Assembly (NCBI GenBank): GCA_037447655.1
Contig: JBBHKE010000892.1
Location: 140,774-204,773 of the forward strand
Direction of reading: 5' to 3'
Length of the DNA stretch: 64,000 bases
DNA from: Zygnema cylindricum
Lineage: Eukaryota; Streptophyta; Zygnematophyceae; Zygnematales; Zygnemataceae
Shown here one piece after another: positions 24,801 to 35,949 of this stretch (positions within the stretch are counted from its first letter, which is position 1; each line of letters starts with the position of its first letter). A program made the translations under genes and the position numbers. Under the pieces are notes generated by a model. That model was not told where the DNA came from. It did no database searches and saw nothing but the letters and a program-made list of their open reading frames with translations.

Positions 24801-25671
24801 GACACACCTTTTACAACCTTCCACTGGATTTTTTTTTTTTGTAAATAGCCCTAGAATGTGCATTGCGCCAAAGCTTATTTGGAATCAATCTTACTTACGA
24901 ATACCAAATAAACATGGGGAAATTCCAAGTCTCATTGGATATTTTGTGATATTAGACCCCATACAAACTAAACCTTCAATTAGTGGAGAAATACATATAG
25001 GAATTGATGACATGGCAGTAGACAAAGTGAGATAAAGATAATACAAAAGACAAAAGGTAAAGAGAGACAAATTGCATTCCTTGATTGGAAGTAAACAATA
25101 CAGAGTTGTCGTTTAAGTAAAAGAGAGAAAAGTCATAAGTATGACTTTTCAAGATTTAGGGAGCTTATGTGACTCTGAAGGGTCACTTGGCTCATTTGCC
25201 GAAAAGGCAGAGTTGGGATCCTTAGGTGTCAATGAGAGCTAAGGATCAGATCTAGTGTCGGAAACTGTAAAAAACTACAGTGGCTACAGTGTACGCTTCT
25301 AAGAAGCTTAGGAGTAGAAAACAGAAATAGATAACTAAAACATTAAACTGAAACTAGAATAGAAACTGAAAGATCATAAAACTGGGCTAGGTAAAAAAGG
25401 CGTAGGTTAGACTGCCCCAACTAGCTAGATAACGCAAACAGGAATACCGTTTTGTCTAATTAACAAAGGTAGGGCTAGTCTGAAGATTCTAACAAAGGAA
25501 TAACTTTAACTCCCCCCCTCTTGGTTAGAATCAAAGGTCGGAGTTGGACAGATGAATTTCGAACTGAGGCCGGGATAGAGCCTTTGTGAGGAAGTCGGCC
25601 AGCTGCTTGGAGGTGGGACAGTAGGTGAACCTTACAATGCCTGCAGCAATGGCGTCGCGTGTGAAGTGGAA
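24801..25671 (-). mobile_element. Presumed 3' end of the copia element (PPT and 3' LTR)
   Basis: Reading the minus strand, copia pol is followed by a polypurine tract CCAAGAGGGGGGGA (complement of 25511-25524), the expected plus-strand primer just before a 3' LTR. The LTR should run left from about 25510, but I could not define its end. The DNA at 25040-25500 has no coding potential. Confidence 0.5.
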
Positions 25672-28257
25672 CTAAATGTCGATATGTTTAGTCCTGTGAT
25701 GGTGTATTGGATTGCCCATAAGGGCAAGCGAACCTTGGGAGTCGTTGAATATTACTGCCGCGGAGGGTTGTGGAAACTGAAGATTGGAAAGGAGGAAGCG
25801 TAACCAGATCGCTTCCTTGGTGGCATGAGTGGCAGCCATATATTCGGATTCCGTGGATGAAAGAGCTACAGTTGGTTGCTTCCTGGAAGACCAAGAAATG
25901 AGGGCGCCATGAAGGGAAAAACACACACCGGTAGTGGAGCGTCGGGAGTCCAAATCTTCCCCCCAGTCCGAATCACAAAAACCAACCAGCTCAGGCGAAG
26001 AGGAGCCAGTGAAGGTGAGCTTGAGGCTTTTTGTTCCTTGGAGGTAATGAATAACTCTTTTAGCAGCAAGGAGGTGATCTGCTGAAGGGTTGGACACAAA
26101 TTGACTGAGCTGTTCAACTGCTACTGCTATGTCAGGACGCGTCCCTGTCATAGCATACATGAGACTCCCAACAATGGAACGATAAAGTTCATGGGTGGCT
26201 ACACGGACACACCCACCGGAGTTGCGTCCCTGTCATAGCGTACATGAGACTCCCAACAATGGAAAGATAAAGTTAATGGGTGGCTACGGGGACAAGCCCA
26301 CCAAAGTTTTTGATAAGCTTTACATTGGGGTCTAATAAAGTGGAAATTGGGCTACAATCAAACATGGAAAATCTGGTGAGGATTTCATTGATATATTTTT
26401 CTTAGGATAGATATAAGGTTTTAGATGGTCGATTTCGACCGACAAAAATACCAAGACAATATTCTACTTATCCTAAGTCAATCATGGAGAAGTAGAGGTT
26501 GAGCATGGTTTTTACTAGATTGATGAGGGAAAGAAAAGGACATGCAAGGAGGAGATCATGGACATAAATAACTAGGATGACTAAAGACTCGTCATTACCT
26601 CGTATAAAAAGACCAAAATATACATCAAGCTTGTTGAAGCCCTCTTTGAGAAGAACGACCTCCAGGTGTTTATTCCAAACGCGAGGTGCTTGTTTTAGGC
26701 CGTAGAGAGATTTGAGAAGTCTGCAAACGAGGTGCTCGGTGCGAAGCGCGACATATCCTTCCGGTTGACGGATGAAGATTTCCTTGCATATGTGCCGTAG
26801 AGAAAAGCGGTTTGCACATCCATGTGATGGACGTGCCAATCACGGGCAGCAACAAAGGAGAGGAGAATACAAATGGAGGTAAACTTTGCTACCGGAGCCT
26901 AGGTTTCTTTGAAGTCAACTCCCTCCTTTTGGAGAAAACCTTTGGCGACGAAGCAAGCCTTGAAGCGGTCAAGGGATCCATCAGCTTTAGTTTTGATTCA
27001 AAAAACCCACTTCGATCCGATGACCTTTCGATCTTTTGGAAGAGCGGTAAGTTCTTAGGTGCCATTTTTTTTTAAGGATGCAAACTCCGCGTTTGTGGCC
27101 ACTTTCCAGGAGGCAGCATACGGTCCATTCATGGCGGCTGAAAATGATTGAGGAACGTCGAGAGTGGCAATGTTTGTTGTTCCGTTGCCTTAACAAAACT
27201 GCTGGTTGAGAATTCTTTTACTTTTGCAAAGGGGTTGGGATACAGCATTAGGAGTGGGAACAGAATTTTCTTTTTGAATAGCATATGGTGGATCGTTAGG
27301 ATTAACCGGGGAGAGGGAATAAGGATCGGAAACAGCCCGAGAGAGTGGGGAAGGGGAGGATGGTAAAAGGAGTTCTGAGGTGGATCTGATGAGTGTGGAA
27401 GGAGGGAGGGGTAGAGAAGAGTGGGAGAGTGAAGAATTATTGGTTAAATGAGGAGCAATGGCAAGAGATATGATGGAAAGGAGTGATGAAAGAGATTTCA
27501 GCTGGGTAAGGGGACGAGGAGGGGAAGGGGAAAGAGAAGGAGGTGAAGCATGCAAAAGTTTGAGAAAGAGAGGTTCTTCATTAAAACTGACATCACGGTT
27601 GAGGACAACTCGACGTTTGCTAGAGACCCAAATTCGGTATGCCTTGGATTCGGTGGCAAAACCAACTAAGACGCCCAATTTGGCTCGGCTGTCCCATTTG
27701 CCGGTTGGAGTAAGATTCTTGATCCAAGTGGTACAACCGAATATACAAATGTGTGAGACGTCTAGATTTCTTCCTGTCCACGCTTCATGAGGGGTTTTTC
27801 CGAGATAAGCGGAGGTTGGGAAAAGGTTGCGTAAGTAATTTGCAGTGGTTACAGATTCTGCCCAGAAAATTGTTGGCATGGCAGCAAAATGTAACATGGA
27901 CCTACCCATGTTGACCACCGTTCGATGGTATCTTTCGGAAACACCATTTTTTTGTGGTGTATGGGGAACGGTAGATTGGTGAACGATTCCGTGATAACTA
28001 AGGAATCGCGAAAATTCGGTGGAGAAGTTGTCCCCCTTGTTGACTGTTCTTAGAAATTTGATACGACAGTCGAGGGAGTTTTCAACAAGGGTTTTATATT
28101 CGTGTTTTTGTAAACGTGTCAGATTTTCGAAGAAGAAGGAAAAGATGACAAAAGCGTGTGGCGTCATCAATGAAGGTTACAAAATATAGGGCGCCAATGT
28201 GACTTCGTACAAACATGGGACCACAAAGATCAGAGTGGACCAATGTGAGGGGGTCGT
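25672..28257 (-). pseudogene. Ty1/copia pol: integrase, RT, RNase H (5'-truncated)
   Basis: Read from 28257 downwards. The integrase core includes LTLVHSDLCGPMF, the block HQSTVPHTPQKNGVSERYHR, and WAESVTTANYLRN with GKTPHEAW; the longest open piece is 28170-27190. A low-complexity Pro/Ser linker follows, then RT pieces ([23 protein letters not shown]) around 26839-26468, where the catalytic box is altered to IYVHDLL instead of YVDDML. Next comes RNase H at 26160-25672 (GTRPDIAVAVEQLSQF, STTGVCFSLHGALISWSSRK, ALSSTESEYMA). Stops and frame changes interrupt the RT. The sequence stops abruptly at about 28257 against gypsy-derived DNA, so gag and protease are missing. Confidence 0.85.
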
Positions 28258-28415
28258 TGTCAAGCTCGAGTGCTTTTCAGGCACCCTTCTATATTACCGA
28301 GGATTTCCGTACCCTTCCGACCCGTACTATTCTCAGATTTCGGAGAAGCCCGCACAACCTGCCGGAAGGATTGAAGTATTTCCTCTACTGAACAAGACGC
28401 ACTTTGTTTCGTGCC
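28258..28415 (+). repeat. 158-bp direct repeat flanking the gypsy element (left copy)
   Basis: Begins TGTCAAGCTCGAGTGCTTTT and is repeated nearly perfectly at 39819-39976, where it directly follows a 283-bp LTR. It is best read as the first part of the gypsy internal region after the 5' LTR; that LTR has been lost at the junction with copia DNA. Confidence 0.75.
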
Positions 28416-28783
28416 ATAAAGTACACCGGCAGCTGTACTTTTGCGTACGGAACTCAATTCTGATTGGTTCCGTACATCAGTAGATAGAGTCTGTGAGAGA
28501 GATAGGACTTAGAAAAATTAGAAGATAGGACCCCCTCTCCCAAAGAGCTTCTGTACAAAAGGTCAACTTTGACCCTCCATAACTTACTGCTCAGGGGAGC
28601 AAATTCAGAGATTCTTTTTGCTACCGACTCAGGGGAGTCTTGCCTTTACAGAGGTGGAGGTGGTCAGGGTTTTTGTCTGCCATGGTGGCAGTTATTTTTG
28701 CTGGAACACAAAGGGGTCAAGATTATCCTAGAGGCTTCTTCGAAGCTGTCTACTCTGAGGATTATGGAGGTCTCAGAGTTTCA
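28416..28783 (+). mobile_element. 3' fragment of the 34/37-kb LTR family
   Basis: Matches the complement of the LTRs at 34105-35298 and 37280-38473, from the block ATAAAGTACACCGGCA to the terminal CTCAGAGTTTCA. Only about 370 of about 1190 bp remain. It interrupts the gypsy 5' leader. Confidence 0.75.
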
Positions 28784-29077
28784 CGACCCACGTACAATTT
28801 AAATCATTTCGAATATTAATCATCGGATCGCTTCGCGATCCGCCGTCTATTTCTCCAACACATTCCGCACTTTCGTCTATGTTTCTTCGCGTCACTTGAA
28901 GTCCAATTCTGTTTGTTCCAATAAACTTAGTACCAAGTACGCAAGCTGCTATGACTGCGATGTGACTAGCGCAGCATGGCAGCGCAATATCTTTGTCACA
29001 CACGCTGCTATGACAGCGGTGTGACCAGCGCAGCATGGCAGCATAGTAATGTGATATAGAGAGGACTAAAGGTTTCC
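28784..29077. other. Gypsy leader / unassigned DNA with 59-bp-spaced duplication
   Basis: The block GCTGCTATGACTGCGATGTG...GCATGGCAGC (28945-28983) recurs 59 bp later at 29004. The stretch near 28812 (CGGATCGCTTCGCGATCCGCC) resembles 49905-49930, so part is another repeat family. No gene. Confidence 0.45.
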
Positions 29078-29949
29078 AAAATCCAACATGCTCCTCTTAC
29101 GGCAGCGCAACGACTCCAAAGACAGAAGCAAGAGTTACTACATAAGCTAGTGGAGCTTGATCTTCAAAGCACATCGAGTGTTAATGACGATGATTTGATG
29201 GGCTGGGATTTGGAACCCCCAAACGCCCACCATGCAAACAATTTCTTGCACAGAGCATGGAATGTTGGAGTGGGAGATGGTCGTAGACAACTCCGCTCCT
29301 CAACCTCGGATCAAAGGAGAGACAGGCGGAAAATGGGCCAAAAGGACCACAACAGGAAGGCCACCGGGCCTTTGTCTTTCACGCCCAGGGCAGTCATTCT
29401 GAACAATGACATAGGCCTTGGGATAAGTCCACTCAACCCCCTCCTCTTTCTCCTCAACCTAAATTTCCTCCCGGTTTCGAAAATTACAAGAAAGAGAAAC
29501 TGCAGCAGGAGACAAAATCAATGGAAAAGGACAACCAAAGTACATAGGATTGGTTTGAGCGGTGTATGGCCGAACGCGCGGACGAAGATGCACCAAAAAC
29601 TCCACCCGTACCCGATTCCGGTTCTGAAACTGATGGCAACGAACAGATAGAACCGGATCAGGAACAAAATTCGCCGACATCTACCCCAAAAGCTCCGCTC
29701 CATTCCTCCAAGCCTGCTATTATGCTGGTCCGGCATTTGATGCCTTATGCCTTGACCCATGTCAAGACCCTTGCTTCCCCCCATAATTTGCCCGAAAAGA
29801 TCCTCATTCAGGCCCTGGGAGAAGAGATCCATTCTGGAAAAGACAAAGTCGACAGGGTGACACTTCCCACGGCGGTATACTTGTCTTCAGATCCTAAGAC
29901 CCCTATGCGGATAGGGACTACAAAACTTTGTCCATGGCACTCATTCTAA
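29078..29949 (+). pseudogene. Gypsy gag-position region, degenerate and unusually short
   Basis: Two overlapping frames (29078-29650 and 29566-29949) lie where gag belongs. The first encodes HAPLTAAQRLQRQKQELLHK, a helical Gln/Leu-rich start, then a basic region. The second is acidic (APKTPPVPDSGSETDGNEQI) and runs toward the protease through KVDRVTLPTAVYLSSDPKTP. At least one frameshift joins them. No retrotransposon gag capsid motif and no CCHC zinc knuckle are visible, and the total (under 300 codons) is short for a gypsy gag. Either the capsid was deleted or the family's gag has diverged beyond recognition. Confidence 0.55.
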
Positions 29950-30465
29950 ACCGGACTGGGAATTTCAAACTGAACGGGTACGGCGGGTATCAGGACGATG
30001 TGGTTGATACGGGAGCACTTCCCAACCTCATCACTACTTCTGCATTGCAGAAAAATGCCGGAAGAACTCAGACCCCAGATATGCCCGAGTAACATCTGCT
30101 TAAGCACATACAACACCAGCAATCAGCCAGTCCATGGGATCATCAAAGCCATGGACATTGAATTCTTATATGATGCGGGACAGAAGGTGAAAATTGGACT
30201 TCCTTTCTTAGTGATAGAAGGGAATCAGTTTGAAATTCTGTTGGGAATGGCAACTTGGACCTGCATAAATATGAGGTTGAGTGTTTGGAAGGAGCAATGT
30301 ATAGTTCGGGACCCAGGAAATCCCGAAGGAACCAAGGTTGTGGTTCCTTTGGATTAATGGAACCGGGGAAAGACAAATGTTCCGGTGTCTGGCTGTTACC
30401 CCGTGTATTCTACCACCTCTCCGGCGGAGCTGTTTGACAGTTCCACAGATATTGCCGAAGACATC
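29950..30465 (+). pseudogene. Gypsy retropepsin-like aspartic protease
   Basis: A frame reading SMALILNRTGNFKLNGYGGY is followed by DDVVDTGALPNLITTSALQK, where D-T-G-A is the retropepsin active site. It ends at a stop near 30090; the protein continues one frame over with KVKIGLPFLVIEGNQFEILLG, whose ILLG is the second conserved protease motif. After the TAA at 30355-30357 the same frame stays open to a TAG at 30466-30468. That frame is also the frame of the methyltransferase, showing that protease and methyltransferase were parts of one polyprotein. Confidence 0.75.
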
Positions 30466-30468
30466 TAG

Positions 30469-31983
30469 CAATTCCCAATTTCCAAGCGGTGGGAAAAAGA
30501 ATACACAGACAGATTATTGCAGGTGGCGAAACTCCGGCGGGGAGTGGATCAAACATTCTCGGCCTTACTATTACCGAAAACAGATTCGACGATCCAGTCA
30601 GATGTTTTCAAAACCAAGACTGGGAGCGAGGACTTCAATCGACAAGTGGTGTCATTGACAGTCCCAGACTCCGGACTTCGGATTTTATCTTTATTTTCAG
30701 GAATCAGTTCTGATTTGGAGGCAGTTTTAAAGGCAGGGTATCGAGTGGAGTCATACACAGCAGTGGAAATTTCACCGGAAGCGCGAGCTGTCAGCGAACA
30801 CCGCCTACATCAACTGCACCGCTTATATCCTCAACAGCTTCCAGTGTCTTCCATTTCCAAAGCTCACCGGAGTCTTCCCCAGAATGTGGATAATATAATG
30901 GCACCTCATTTAGCTAGTCTGGGAAGAGTAGATCTGGTTGTGGCGGGATGGCCTTGTCAGGGATACTCCCTAGCAGGACAAGGAAGAGGGCATCAGGACC
31001 ACCGAAGTGGAACCTTCTATCAGATGATTACATTGATATCGTGGATTCAGCAGCTCCAAGACACACCAGTGGGGTACATTCTGGAGAATGTCCACCCGGG
31101 GGATGATAAACGAAAGCAGGTTGCAGAAAGTTGGAATCAGGTAACCCGTATCCTGGGAGCTCCCTTGGTTTTTGACGCTGCTCAAATGGGATCTCGAGCG
31201 CACAGACTCCGGGCATATTGGACCAATATGATCCCTCTTCCAGTCCTCCGACAACTGTTGGAGACACAAACCCCCGACCCCCAGATTTCAGTGCAGCAGA
31301 TACTTGGAAAAGGGAGAATGGCGACACCTGTAACAAAACCGGATCGTACACCTTTCTTCCAATGCAATATCCCCAGATTCCCACGTCGAGCACTCCCCAC
31401 GTTGGTATCTTTTCCTCACAGTCACGCCTACCGAAAAGGAGCAGCTGGAATGATTTTTGACAGCAAGGAAAGACTTTGGACAGCACCAACAATATCGGAA
31501 CGAGAACAGGCAATGGGATTTCATCTGGAAACCACGGCAGCACGAGGTATTTCAGACCTACAGCGGTGCAGCCTCATAGGGCAAAGCATGGATTTAAATG
31601 CCATTACATGGGTTGTAAAGCATGCTCTTGCCTATTCCAGTCTCCACGCTCCAGATTCACGTAGAAATTACCTTCAAGCTCCACAGTTACTGTCCATACA
31701 AGCAACTTTGCAGCTTGAGGGGGGGAGAGAAAAGAGAAGAATTCTACACCCGAGAGTTCTTTCAGCGGGGGGGAACATGAGCTCAGAAGGAGACAGCTTA
31801 GCGGAAGTTGTCAGCAGTAAGGTATTATTCGGAGGAATAGAGGCAGATCCACAGGTTGGGCTAGAATTCGACATCAACCTCTGGGGAAGACCACCGGAAG
31901 CTTGGGCTGCGTTTGAGCTTGGAAAAATGGACTTGACTCTGGGGGAGCAGTTGGACCCTCAGCAGAAAGAACAGCTAACATAA
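30469..31983 (+). CDS. Retrotransposon-encoded C5-cytosine DNA methyltransferase
   Basis: Open stretch of about 500 codons between protease and RT; the first good ATG is at 30517 (488 codons). Counting from it, the conserved C5-methyltransferase motifs are in order: I (SAM binding) LSLFSGISSDLEAVLKAGY at 57-75; II AVEIS at 82-86; IV with catalytic Cys VVAGWPCQGYS at 141-151 (Cys147); VI ILENV at 188-192; VIII-like SRAHRLRAYWTN at 226-237; IX-like APTISEREQAMGF at 323-335; X LIGQSMDLNAITWV at 353-366. The AHRLRAYW form resembles Dnmt3/DRM (AHRARYFW) more than DNMT1. The enzyme would transfer methyl from SAM to cytosine in DNA. The C-terminal 100 residues lead into the RT N-terminus across a TAA at 31981-31983. 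All key residues are intact, unlike the rest of the element. Confidence 0.92.
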   Translation, partial: QFPISKRWEKEYTDRLLQVAKLRRGVDQTFSALLLPKTDSTIQSDVFKTKTGSEDFNRQVVSLTVPDSGLRILSLFSGISSDLEAVLKAGYRVESYTAVEISPEARAVSEHRLHQLHRLYPQQLPVSSISKAHRSLPQNVDNIMAPHLASLGRVDLVVAGWPCQGYSLAGQGRGHQDHRSGTFYQMITLISWIQQLQDTPVGYILENVHPGDDKRKQVAESWNQVTRILGAPLVFDAAQMGSRAHRLRAYWTNMIPLPVLRQLLETQTPDPQISVQQILGKGRMATPVTKPDRTPFFQCNIPRFPRRALPTLVSFPHSHAYRKGAAGMIFDSKERLWTAPTISEREQAMGFHLETTAARGISDLQRCSLIGQSMDLNAITWVVKHALAYSSLHAPDSRRNYLQAPQLLSIQATLQLEGGREKRRILHPRVLSAGGNMSSEGDSLAEVVSSKVLFGGIEADPQVGLEFDINLWGRPPEAWAAFELGKMDLTLGEQLDPQQKEQLT

Positions 31984-32818
31984 CTCTTGGCTAGAAACAC
32001 TCAGTTTTTCTCATGGTCCGAAACAGGTGTTGGAATCTACAAAACAACCCCCTTTCAGATAGATTTGATCGACGAAACCGCAACGGTTTGGCAGAAACAA
32101 TATCCTCTCAGCTTCAAAGAGAAAGAGTTTATTACTGCAAAGGTTCAAACTTTTTTTTGGACGCAGGGTTGGTTCAGGAAAGTAGCGGACTCAATGGGTT
32201 TGCTTCCCCCACAGTTCTCCTTCCTAAGAAGGATTCATCCGGGAAAACTGTGGACTTCCGAATTTGTGGGGACTACCGCATGTTGAACACGGCCACCATT
32301 CCTAACCGGTACCCAATGCCAACTCCGGAAGAGATATTCGACTCTCTTGCTGGGGCCACCATTTTCTCCACACTGGACATGAAGAATGGTTTCCACCAGA
32401 TTGCCATGGAACCAAAACACCGAGAGAGAACGGCATTCTGGGCCGGATCCAGACTTTATGAGTGGATTTACATGCCTTTCGGACTGAAGAATGCACCAGC
32501 AAAGTTCCAACGGGCCATGGACGAAGCGCTCCGAGGAATCGATTGTGCCAGGTGCTACATCGACGATGTGATAATATTTTCCAAGACCTTTGAAGATTAC
32601 CTGGAGCATATCCAGATCGTTCTCCGGGCTCTTCAAGCAGCAGGCTTGAAATGTCACCCGGGCAAGGGTATTTTTGGGGTGCAGAAAATCATTTACCTCA
32701 GACATGAGGTAACTCCTGGGACATTGGGTCCCCATATGGTGAAGGTTGCAGCCCTCGACCCTCTTCCTCCCCCGCAGGACATTTCTGCCTTGCGCACCTT
32801 TCTTGGCCTGGCTAACTA
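31984..32818 (+). pseudogene. Gypsy reverse transcriptase
   Basis: Continues the methyltransferase frame past the TAA (LLARNTQFFSWSETGVGIYK). It shifts frame at a run of eight T (about 32150-32157) and then reads SPTVLLPKKDSSGK, FRICGDYRMLN, IFSTLDMKNGFHQIAM, MPFGLKNAPAKFQRAM and CYIDDVIIFSKTFEDYLEHI. YIDD is the polymerase active site and is intact. A TAG at 32817-32819 and a second frame change follow. Polymerase and thumb regions are otherwise complete. The homopolymer shift could be a sequencing error; the other breaks are harder to dismiss. Confidence 0.88.
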
Positions 32819-32819
32819 G

Positions 32820-34104
32820 TATCGCAGGTTTATTTCCCGAGTTCAGTAGTCACGCCCAGCCCCTCAATAAACTATTACGGAAAGATCAAGAATGGCAGTG
32901 GGCCGAGGAACAGCAGATCGCTTTCCAGTTCTTGAAGGATGCCCTGAAGCAGCACCCAGTGCTCCGGATGCGTGATCACAAGAGGCCTTTCCTCCTTTAC
33001 ACTGATTGGAGCAGGTTTGGATTGGGAGCTGTTTTCGCTCAAGTTGACGACGCACGTGCCGAGTATGTGGTGGCTTACGCTAGCTGGAGCAATAACCGAG
33101 CTGAGGGAAATTATAGCAGTTATCATGGGGAGCTTCTTGCCACGGTTTGGGCCATCCAGCATTTCATACCTTATTTGTACGGGGTCCATTTCACACTAAT
33201 CACCGATCACCAACCCTTGAAGTGGATCATGGAAAATAGTAAGTTGACCGGCAAACTCGCCAGATGGGTTCTTATCCTGCGGGAATATGATTTCAGCATT
33301 GTCCATCGGGCAAGGGAAATTCATGGGAATGCCGAGAGACTGAGCCGAAACCCCGATCCTTCTACCCTGGATTCCACCGGGGCTCGGCACGACGAGGATC
33401 CGAAAATCAGTTTGGGACTCATTCGAGCATCCTCCGCCTTCATTTGGCTTCTTCCATCTGGGGGGGAATTGTCAACTTTTGCAGCAGATGTTGAGGGGGA
33501 GGCACCCATGGGAGCCGGACGGAAAGACATTTGGAATGACTCCGAAGCTCTCCAATCTATTCAGCAGGGATCCCCTCTTCCCCACTTGGCTGGAATTCAA
33601 TTATCTCGAGTTCAGACCCGGATGGCGGCGTATGAGTGGGACCGAGGAGTGCTCCTCCGAAAATCGACAGACGGTATTAGGAGAGTGGTTCCTCCTTCCT
33701 CAGATCGAGAAACTCTGATTACCAATCTCCATAAACAATGTGGACACTTCGGACAGAAGCGAACCACTTCCTTGGTTACAGGCTCTTACTGGTGGCACGG
33801 GTTGCGGGCCCAAGTCAACGGAATTGTACAAACTTGCACTTATTGCGATCGAGTTAAGGCAGCTTTTGACAAAAAGGGCGGGACTGAGCTCCATTCTCTT
33901 CCCATCAGGGGAATGTTTTATCGGTGTTCTTTCGATCTTTTGGGACCTCTTCCGACCAGTAGACGTGGGAATCGTTTCGTTCTGGTCATGATTGAACATT
34001 TCTCAAAATGGATAGAGCTTGTGGTCCTGCCCCGAAAGGAGTCCAAGTCCATTTCTGACACCTTTCTGCAGAGAGTCTTGTCACGGTTTGGGGCGCCAGC
34101 AGAG
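32820..34104 (+). pseudogene. Gypsy RNase H and integrase N-terminal half (interrupted)
   Basis: The frame 32746-34107 carries the RT connection and RNase H (FLLYTDWSRFGLGAVFAQ, YHGELLATVWAIQHF, LITDHQPLKWIM, RAREIHGNAERLSRNP). A linker follows, then the integrase HHCC zinc domain (HKQCGHFGQKRT...CTYCDRVKA) and the first part of the DDE core (CSFDLLGPLPTSRRGN, LVMIEHFSKWIELVVLP). It breaks off after RFGAPAE at 34104, where the composite insertion begins, and resumes at 38604 with VLTDQGSEFAGEF. Confidence 0.9.
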
Positions 34105-35298
34105 TGAAACTCTGAGACCTCCATTGGCCCTCAGAGTATGCAGATCCAAAAGAAGCTAATCTAGATAGTGCCGACTCCAAGTTAATATAAACCCAAGTGA
34201 CTGACCCCTTGACAGTCAGAACCCCAATATAGATTCACCCCTGTGAAATAACACTTTCTGTGTGCTCAATTCCACCACAGAATGCAAAGTTAGAATATGA
34301 GATTTGGACACATTCACCCACTTTGACTTTCCCTTAGAAATACAGCCACCCTGGCAGACAAAAACTCTGACCGACTACACCCCTGTGTAGCCTAGACTCC
34401 CCTGAGTCCGCAGCAAAAAGAATCACTGAAAATGGTCAAGTAAATTAATAGTTATGGCTGGCCAAAGTTTGCCATTTATACAGGGTGCTCTCTGGGAGAG
34501 GCAGCTGCCTACCCAAAATTTATCTAAGTCCTATTCCCTCTCTAAAACTCTATCTACTGAAGTACGGCACCAATCAAATTACTGTATCGTACATAAAAGT
34601 ACAGGTGCCGGTGTACTTTATGTACGGCCATTGTCCGACATGGCAAAAATGTCGACACGTGTCATATCCGGATTTGTTCCCGTAATCTCCGGAGTTGCCG
34701 CAATCCAATGTAGTGTTACCACGTGTCACTTAATGTGGCGGTGATCGCAAACCGCCAAAATCGTACGCCGCGATCTCAGCATCCTTCGCCGCCGTCCGAT
34801 CAAATTTGGATTTCAATCGTGGCCGTCATAAATACCTGCGCGGTATTCTTTCCGGCGTCAAACAAACCGCGCGGTATTTATTTCGTAATCGTACCGTACG
34901 TCGTACTTTCCACAACTGTTTCTATGCAGTATCCATATAGTTCTAGTTAAATGAATTATTCTTATAGTAACTATTTAAATAAATATCATACCTCTTAATA
35001 TCTAATACAATTAAGACTATTTGGATAAGACTACCGGCTATTGTCGGTTTGACAAGTGGCAGGTACCAGGATCAAATCCTGGACCTGGCAAAACTATCTT
35101 TTACAGAAAACCCCCTATAAAACAACTGTCTGTCTCCCTCTAGACAGCACAGGCAGCCATGGCTAACTCCTCCTTCAGTCTTCAGTGACTGCGACAAGTG
35201 TGGGGACTTGAGGAGGAGTTAGAGGCAGGCTGTCAATATCTACTATTTTGCTTTTTATTTTGCAATCTCTAGACCTAGAAAATACTTGAATTCCAACA
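34105..35298 (-). mobile_element. 3' LTR of the gag-only copia element
   Basis: On the minus strand it runs TGTTGGAATTC...CTCAGAGTTTCA, a canonical TG...CA LTR, preceded by the polypurine segment AAAATAAGGGGAG (complement of 35299-35311). It contains at 35066-35082 a perfect T-arm-like stem-loop (CCAGG ATCAAAT CCTGG). Confidence 0.88.
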
Positions 35299-35949
35299 CT
35301 CCCCTTATTTTCTAGTCTATTTTTCTTTCAACTCCCACAAACAAGTAAACAAACATCCCCTCCCCTTTTTCCTTTTCTTTTTCCTTTTTCCTTTTCCTTT
35401 CATAAAACTTAAGTATTTAACACAGTGCATTAAATGAACTGAAATGATAATTATATCACACATTTTATTTAACATCCCATTTTTCTTAAATTCAAGCAAA
35501 GATTTTATCCACTTCATCACTCTTTCATCCACACACAAACCGATTTCCCTCTTGCGATCCAAATAGCCAGCCCCATTTCCAATCTGCAACATACACCTAG
35601 ATGCTAACCCTTTTACAAGCACATCTTCGTCACACCAAGTAGTGATGTCAAATCCATCCACCCCCAAATATTCTCAAAAACCACTAGTCCCCACTAAGTT
35701 CCTCATAAGATCTATATCTTTCGTACTCATATTTTTATCCATGATAATTACCCCATTTTCTGAACTTCCCTCACTCTCTCCCATGGAATTCTTTCCACTA
35801 TTACTTTCTAATTTAGTTCCCAATAAATATTTCTTCTCCCCTAAACCTTTAATCAAATATTTCTCTTCTCCCCTATCCTTTAAAACCTCTTCGAGTTTCA
35901 CTTCTCCCCTTTCCTCGGAATCCGTTGAAGTCTCCCTTTCCGACCAGTT
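35299..35949 (-). pseudogene. Remnants of copia pol in the gag-only element
   Basis: A stop-ridden stretch between gag and the 3' LTR. The frame 35667-35317 (ITTWCDEDVLVKGLASRCML..GNGAGYLDRK...MKWIKSLL) aligns by eye with RNase H of the copia at 51.2-54.7 kb (ITTWSDASYGDAPMRRCTSGYV...VGDGACCWSSK...MWVKSLL). RT and most of integrase are gone. This identifies the element as an internally deleted derivative of that family. Confidence 0.65.

Noticed and set aside
30143-31543. Several minus-strand frames opposite the methyltransferase
   Set aside because: Antisense shadows of the protease/methyltransferase coding region with no domain content.
34454-34950. Open frames repeated identically at 34.45 and 37.63 kb (66-96 codons)
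   Set aside because: They lie in the two copies of one LTR, antisense to the element; duplication reflects the LTR pair, not a gene family.
35066-35082. Complete tRNA-iMet gene in the LTR
   Set aside because: Only the T arm and a few upstream bases match; no acceptor, D or anticodon arms could be placed.
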